Shown here one piece after another: positions 60,307 to 64,000 of a DNA stretch of 64,000 nt (its first letter is position 1; every line of letters begins with the position of its first letter). Source of the DNA: Ascoidea asiatica (Eukaryota > Ascomycota > Saccharomycetes > Ascoideales > Ascoideaceae); contig BCKQ01000002.1 in NCBI GenBank assembly GCA_001600695.1, positions 744,001 through 808,000 on the forward strand, in the 5' to 3' direction. The notes beneath the pieces were generated by a model. It did no database searches. It was not told the origin of the DNA and saw nothing but the letters and a program-made list of their open reading frames with translations. The position numbers and the translations under genes are program-made.

Positions 60307-61552
60307 TTTTTGATTTGAAAATATTTGAATTGTATAATTTTATAAAAAATATTGTTTCTGGAGTTAATTGATATAGAATTATAATTAGTAAATGTAATTT
60401 ATTTTCAATGAATTCAGTTATAATTGAAAAAAATTGAAAGGGTATTCTATTGCTTTTTATACTCTATTTGAAATTTTAAAATTAGAGTGTTGGGAGACAA
60501 AACTGATTTGAAATATAAAATTTAAAATTTGGTTTAAAGATTGAATCGTACATGTTCTGATATGATAATTACAAGAAAGATAATTGAGTGAGTAAAAATA
60601 ATTACATAAGTTCTCAAAATTGCAAATTTTTCAATTTCTACTGTTCTTATTAATAATATTTTTACTATTTTATATCTACTTTAGGAGAATAAATGTTGGG
60701 TTTTGCATAAATGTAGCCATAAGGTACTATATAATACAGTTGATAGACTATCTGCTCGTCTATCTGGAATGAAAAATCAGCGGCCGAGATAATTTTCTCG
60801 AGAAGATAATATCTAAAACCATGAAAAATTTATTTTTATCAGTTGCAAAATAAGTAGTTATCAGTAAATTTTGAATGTGCCTGAAGCACGACTGTGGTAT
60901 TGTTAGAAATCTTTATTTTAGTTACTGCCAGTCTCTTCTGAAATTTCATTTTTGGCACCATATTTTTTGTGGGACATGATTTTTTGGGGCCCAAAACAAT
61001 CAAATACATTCTAGAATTCAAAAATATTATAATCAATTGAGTTCGTCGAATAAACACTAAATAAAAGAAGGTGTATTCAGTGAATTAAATTGAATTGCCA
61101 AATTAGGAAATCGGCTTAATTGATCTCTTCGATATATAAATATGCATGCATGCTGTGACGATACTGGAGAAAGCATGAACTAACGTCTGGTCAAAGCTTC
61201 TGTGCAAGGAGGCAGCTTTGCTGTCTGCCTCTGACAGCTCTTTTGTCTCCGTATCTGGTGGCGGTATTTTCCTGCATGAATTTTAGCCGATGGTGCCAAA
61301 CCAAAAACCAGAATCTCGGGTGCTTTTCTGTTGGACCACTTTAATGTTCCCTAAACAAAAAATGTAAACCATAATTCTTGAGATATCTATTAAAGAGAAA
61401 AGAATTGTGGCTAGTAACAAATTTTAAGATTTTTAAAGAGCTTTCTTATTTTTTTTTAATTAACTTGAAAAACCTCAAAAGAAACAGAAATTGGCAGATA
61501 ATCTTTATTTGTTTGGATCAGTATTCTCAAAAACTGGAAGCTCAATTACAAT
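60307..61552 (+). promoter_or_regulatory. 1.2-kb divergent region, orphan / LRR gene, with GC-rich hairpin
   Basis: A small GC-richer patch at 60770-60805 has CGGCCG and CTCGAG. A stronger one at 61140-61330 contains ATGCATGCATGC and the inverted repeat GAGGCAG (61209-61215) / CTGCCTC (61225-61231). ORFs here are short and without homology. Confidence 0.45.
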
Positions 61553-62875
61553 ATGGTTTTCAACAGAGGTGTTCCTTTTCCTATAACTGATAAAATTATT
61601 TCATATCTTCCAATAGATAAAATATTTTTATTGACTTTATCTTCTACAAGTTCAATCGCAAACCTTTCAAGAAAATGGCTATTTCAAAGAATTAATTTAC
61701 TTTTTTATGACACAAAAACTACAGGAAATCAACCAGTGAAATTCTGGAATCATGAAACAGGTTCAAAGGGCATTTTTAAATTATGGTTAAATTGTTCTGA
61801 TTATTCAACACTTGAATTATTGAAAATACAATCCCATTTTATAAAAAAATTAAATCTATATCTTTTTGATAGAACAAAAACTGAAAGCTTACTTAATTCA
61901 AATTTTAAATTAATTAGCTTTAATAATTTATCTTATTTAAATTTTAGTAATGCTTCAATCATTGAAATACCAAATTTATTTAAAAATTTCATTAATTTAA
62001 AATCTTTGAATTTAAGTCATAATAGTATCTTGCTTATTGAAAATTTATCTCCTTTGTTGAATTTAACTACATTAGATTTATCCTATAACAAAATTTCAAT
62101 TTTAGTCAATCTAAATAGTTTGAAAAATTTAAAAAAACTTTATTTATCTTTCAATGATATATATGATTTATCTTCATTAGATAAACTAGAAAATTTAATG
62201 AAATCTTTAAATACTCTATTTTTAAATAATAATCAATTAAATTCCTTACCTCCCGTACTAACTCATTTCACTAACCTAAAACATTTATCAATTGGATTTA
62301 ATAAAAATTTATCAACTCTTAATAATATTCCAGATTCAATTGAATATATTTATATATTTGGTCACAAGATAAAGCAAGTTGATATTAATATTTTTAAGTC
62401 TACAAAAATCAATAAAAAACCAAAATTACTAATGAATATTAATGATTACAGTAGACTTGAAGATGTATCTAGTTTTGAGCAACAACTTTATGTTGGAGGA
62501 TTTTATGAAACTAATAGTCCATGTACCTTCACTAATTCTAAAGAAAAAAGTTTTAAAAAAAAAGATTCAGAATTATTAATTAGAAATTTGGAATTTTATA
62601 ATATTGAAATTTTTTATTGTGGTCGTTGGTTGATGAATCAACCATATTTAGATTTATTAAAATACATTGAAGAAGGTGTACCAGGTATTTTTGATGAGGA
62701 ACTGAATTATTCTGATGAGGCTTATGATGAGGCTAACTATGATTATGATGAGGCTAACTATGATTATGATGAGGGTAATTATGATTATGATGAGGCTGAT
62801 TATGATTATGATGATGATAATTATGATGGTCTTTATGGTCAAATTTATGGTTATACTGGTAATGATGATTATTGA
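61553..62875 (+). CDS. F-box-like leucine-rich-repeat protein with acidic Tyr-repeat tail
   Basis: 440 aa. Residues 9-53 (FPITDKIISYLPIDKIFLL..) look like a degenerate F-box, which would bind Skp1 of an SCF ubiquitin ligase. Six or so leucine-rich repeats run from about 115 to 265 (LSYLNFSN, LKSLNLSHNSI, LTTLDLSYNKIS, LKKLYLSFNDI, LNTLFLNNNQLN, LKHLSIGFNKN). A non-repeat region follows to about 380, then tandem DEANYDY heptads at 392-426. An adaptor role in protein turnover is inferred from the architecture; no specific orthologue recognised. The start at 61553 is the first ATG of the frame. Confidence 0.75.
   Translation: MVFNRGVPFPITDKIISYLPIDKIFLLTLSSTSSIANLSRKWLFQRINLLFYDTKTTGNQPVKFWNHETGSKGIFKLWLNCSDYSTLELLKIQSHFIKKLNLYLFDRTKTESLLNSNFKLISFNNLSYLNFSNASIIEIPNLFKNFINLKSLNLSHNSILLIENLSPLLNLTTLDLSYNKISILVNLNSLKNLKKLYLSFNDIYDLSSLDKLENLMKSLNTLFLNNNQLNSLPPVLTHFTNLKHLSIGFNKNLSTLNNIPDSIEYIYIFGHKIKQVDINIFKSTKINKKPKLLMNINDYSRLEDVSSFEQQLYVGGFYETNSPCTFTNSKEKSFKKKDSELLIRNLEFYNIEIFYCGRWLMNQPYLDLLKYIEEGVPGIFDEELNYSDEAYDEANYDYDEANYDYDEGNYDYDEADYDYDDDNYDGLYGQIYGYTGNDDY
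62726..62830 (+). repeat. 21-bp coding tandem repeat (DEANYDY x5)
   Basis: Units of GATGAGGCTAACTATGATTAT at 62726, 62747, 62768, 62789 and a diverged fifth at 62810. The first two are identical at DNA level; the others differ at 2-6 bases. The 21-bp length keeps the frame, so unit gain or loss changes the protein length by seven residues. Confidence 0.85.
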
Positions 62876-64000
62876 TTTGTTATGGGTGATTTCTGATCCT
62901 AAATTTCAGTTTTAGTTTAAATTTTCAATTTCTCATTTCTAGCTTGTAACGTCTAACCTCTTTTTTATTCATTTTCGTACTTCATTGACTAAAATATAGT
63001 AAACATAATAAGTCTTAATATTATTAGGGTATGATTGTTGTAGAAAAGAGCTAACATCAAAAAAATTACGCTAGGCAATTAATTATTAAAAATGAAGATG
63101 GTTCAATTGTCGAAGGATGGTTCAAATGAGTTGGATAAAATCAAGACTATCATTTTCGTGTTAATTTATCTGTTTGATTGAATTTTTTTTCTTTGATTTA
63201 AGTTTATGACTAAATGTTAGTTTGATTCTTATGTACTGAAATAATATATATTTTTTACAAGATCTTATTTCATCTTGAGTATTTTAAAGATTAATTTTTC
63301 AGACAGTAGTAAAATTTTGTTTTAGATCTTCAAACTTGATAAGAGTTTCGTATCTTGAATGGTGCAAGAATTATATTTTAGTCTATTGATTGAAGTTTCA
63401 TAAAGGGATAAAAAAAAAAGGGGTAGGAAAATATTAATACTGTATACAATCAGAATTCTTTCTTTGAATGTTCTTGTTTCTTGAATTATCAAATTCTGGA
63501 ATTGAATTTGAAAAAAATAGTCTGACACTGAAAATTTTATCTGAAGTTGATAACCTTTTTCAACAAATTTTTCATCCAATTAAACAGAATTTCTATTTGA
63601 GTCATATATTTAGTTTTAGTTTTGAATTAGTTCAATTGATTCACAAATACGAAAAACTCTTTAGGACCTGCTATAAAACATTCTTAAACGAAGCAACCTT
63701 TATTTTTTAGTAAAAAGAAATGAAATGAAATGAAATATTAACAAATTATATCACAATTAGGCCTAGATAATGAAAGTTGATCTTTTTATTTTCGCGTTTA
63801 TTTAATTTCTATAACTTCAGATAGTCATGTGACTTTGCATGTGGCCAAATGTACCTTTTTATACATTTATCTACCTCTAAATACTGACAATTCCGGGATC
63901 TTCCGGTTGGTTTTTGTGGTTCACTCAGGGCTCTATTTTAAATAGGTGGCGTATATTTTAACTGGTAAAATGTTGCTTCAATATGCTAAAGTGAATTTGT
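62876..64000. other. Terminal spacer of the window
   Basis: 1125 bp. An 80-codon ATG ORF at 63468-63710 has no recognisable homology and mixed codon use. GAAAT pentamers repeat at 63719-63737. CATGTGAC at 63826-63833 matches the Cbf1 core RTCACRTG, and TCGCGT lies at about 63791-63797; both may belong to a gene beyond the window. GC rises at 63880-63950. Confidence 0.4.

Noticed and set aside
63468-63710. 80-codon ORF near the window end
   Set aside because: It has an ATG but no homology, no domain pattern and mixed codon use; kept as spacer content.
1-64000. CRISPR arrays, bacterial operons, prophage
   Set aside because: The window is clearly eukaryotic; no direct-repeat/spacer arrays with regular spacing were seen.

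Overview
This window is nuclear DNA from an AT-rich budding yeast (Saccharomycotina). Genes are mostly intron-free, strongly A/T-ending in codon choice, and embedded in even more AT-rich spacers. About two thirds of them have recognisable ascomycete yeast orthologues. One clear spliceosomal intron has yeast consensus signals (GTATGT, TACTAAC, CAG). The leucine codon CTG is nearly absent from the conserved genes, so the sequence alone does not say whether CTG is read as Leu, Ser or Ala here. I cannot name the species.

Layout. 0-17 kb is gene-dense: an ankyrin protein (cut by the window edge), ATP23 (mitochondrial ATP synthase assembly protease), MTW1 (kinetochore), SPT5 (elongation), TIF35 (eIF3g), MCM10 (replication), MRPL39 (mitoribosome, with intron), UNG1 (base excision repair), a GPI wall protein, tRNA-Gln(UUG) and a zinc alcohol dehydrogenase. 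17.3-23.5 kb is gene-poor: it holds one small profilin-like gene and a GC-rich orphan island. 23.5-33.6 kb carries MRP8, a pogo/CENP-B-like DDE transposase gene, DLD1, a second profilin-like gene, RFA3 and MCR1. 33.6-40.4 kb is a 6.85-kb gene desert containing a decayed ~0.3-0.8 kb-period repeat array and a frameshifted small ORF. 40.4-56.8 kb has an orphan gene, NNR2, PPE1, QNS1, a secreted-protein gene interrupted by an in-frame TGA, GLE1, NNF1, NFS1 and a ZIP zinc transporter. 56.8-64 kb is sparse: a perfect zinc-response element, two orphan genes and an F-box-like/LRR protein with a tandem acidic repeat tail.

Functional threads. Both MTW1 and NNF1 of the MIND kinetochore complex are present. 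Three DNA-metabolism genes (MCM10, UNG1, RFA3) have upstream WCGCGW/ACGCGT motifs like those used by the G1/S factor MBF. The ZIP transporter has an exact match to the Zap1 site ACCTTNAAGGT about 380 bp upstream. QNS1 (NAD synthesis) and NNR2 (NAD(P)H-hydrate repair) lie within about 2 kb of each other. Most novel: two highly divergent profilin-fold genes about 10 kb apart, the decayed repeat array in the desert, the transposase with an intact DDD triad, and the in-frame TGA gene.
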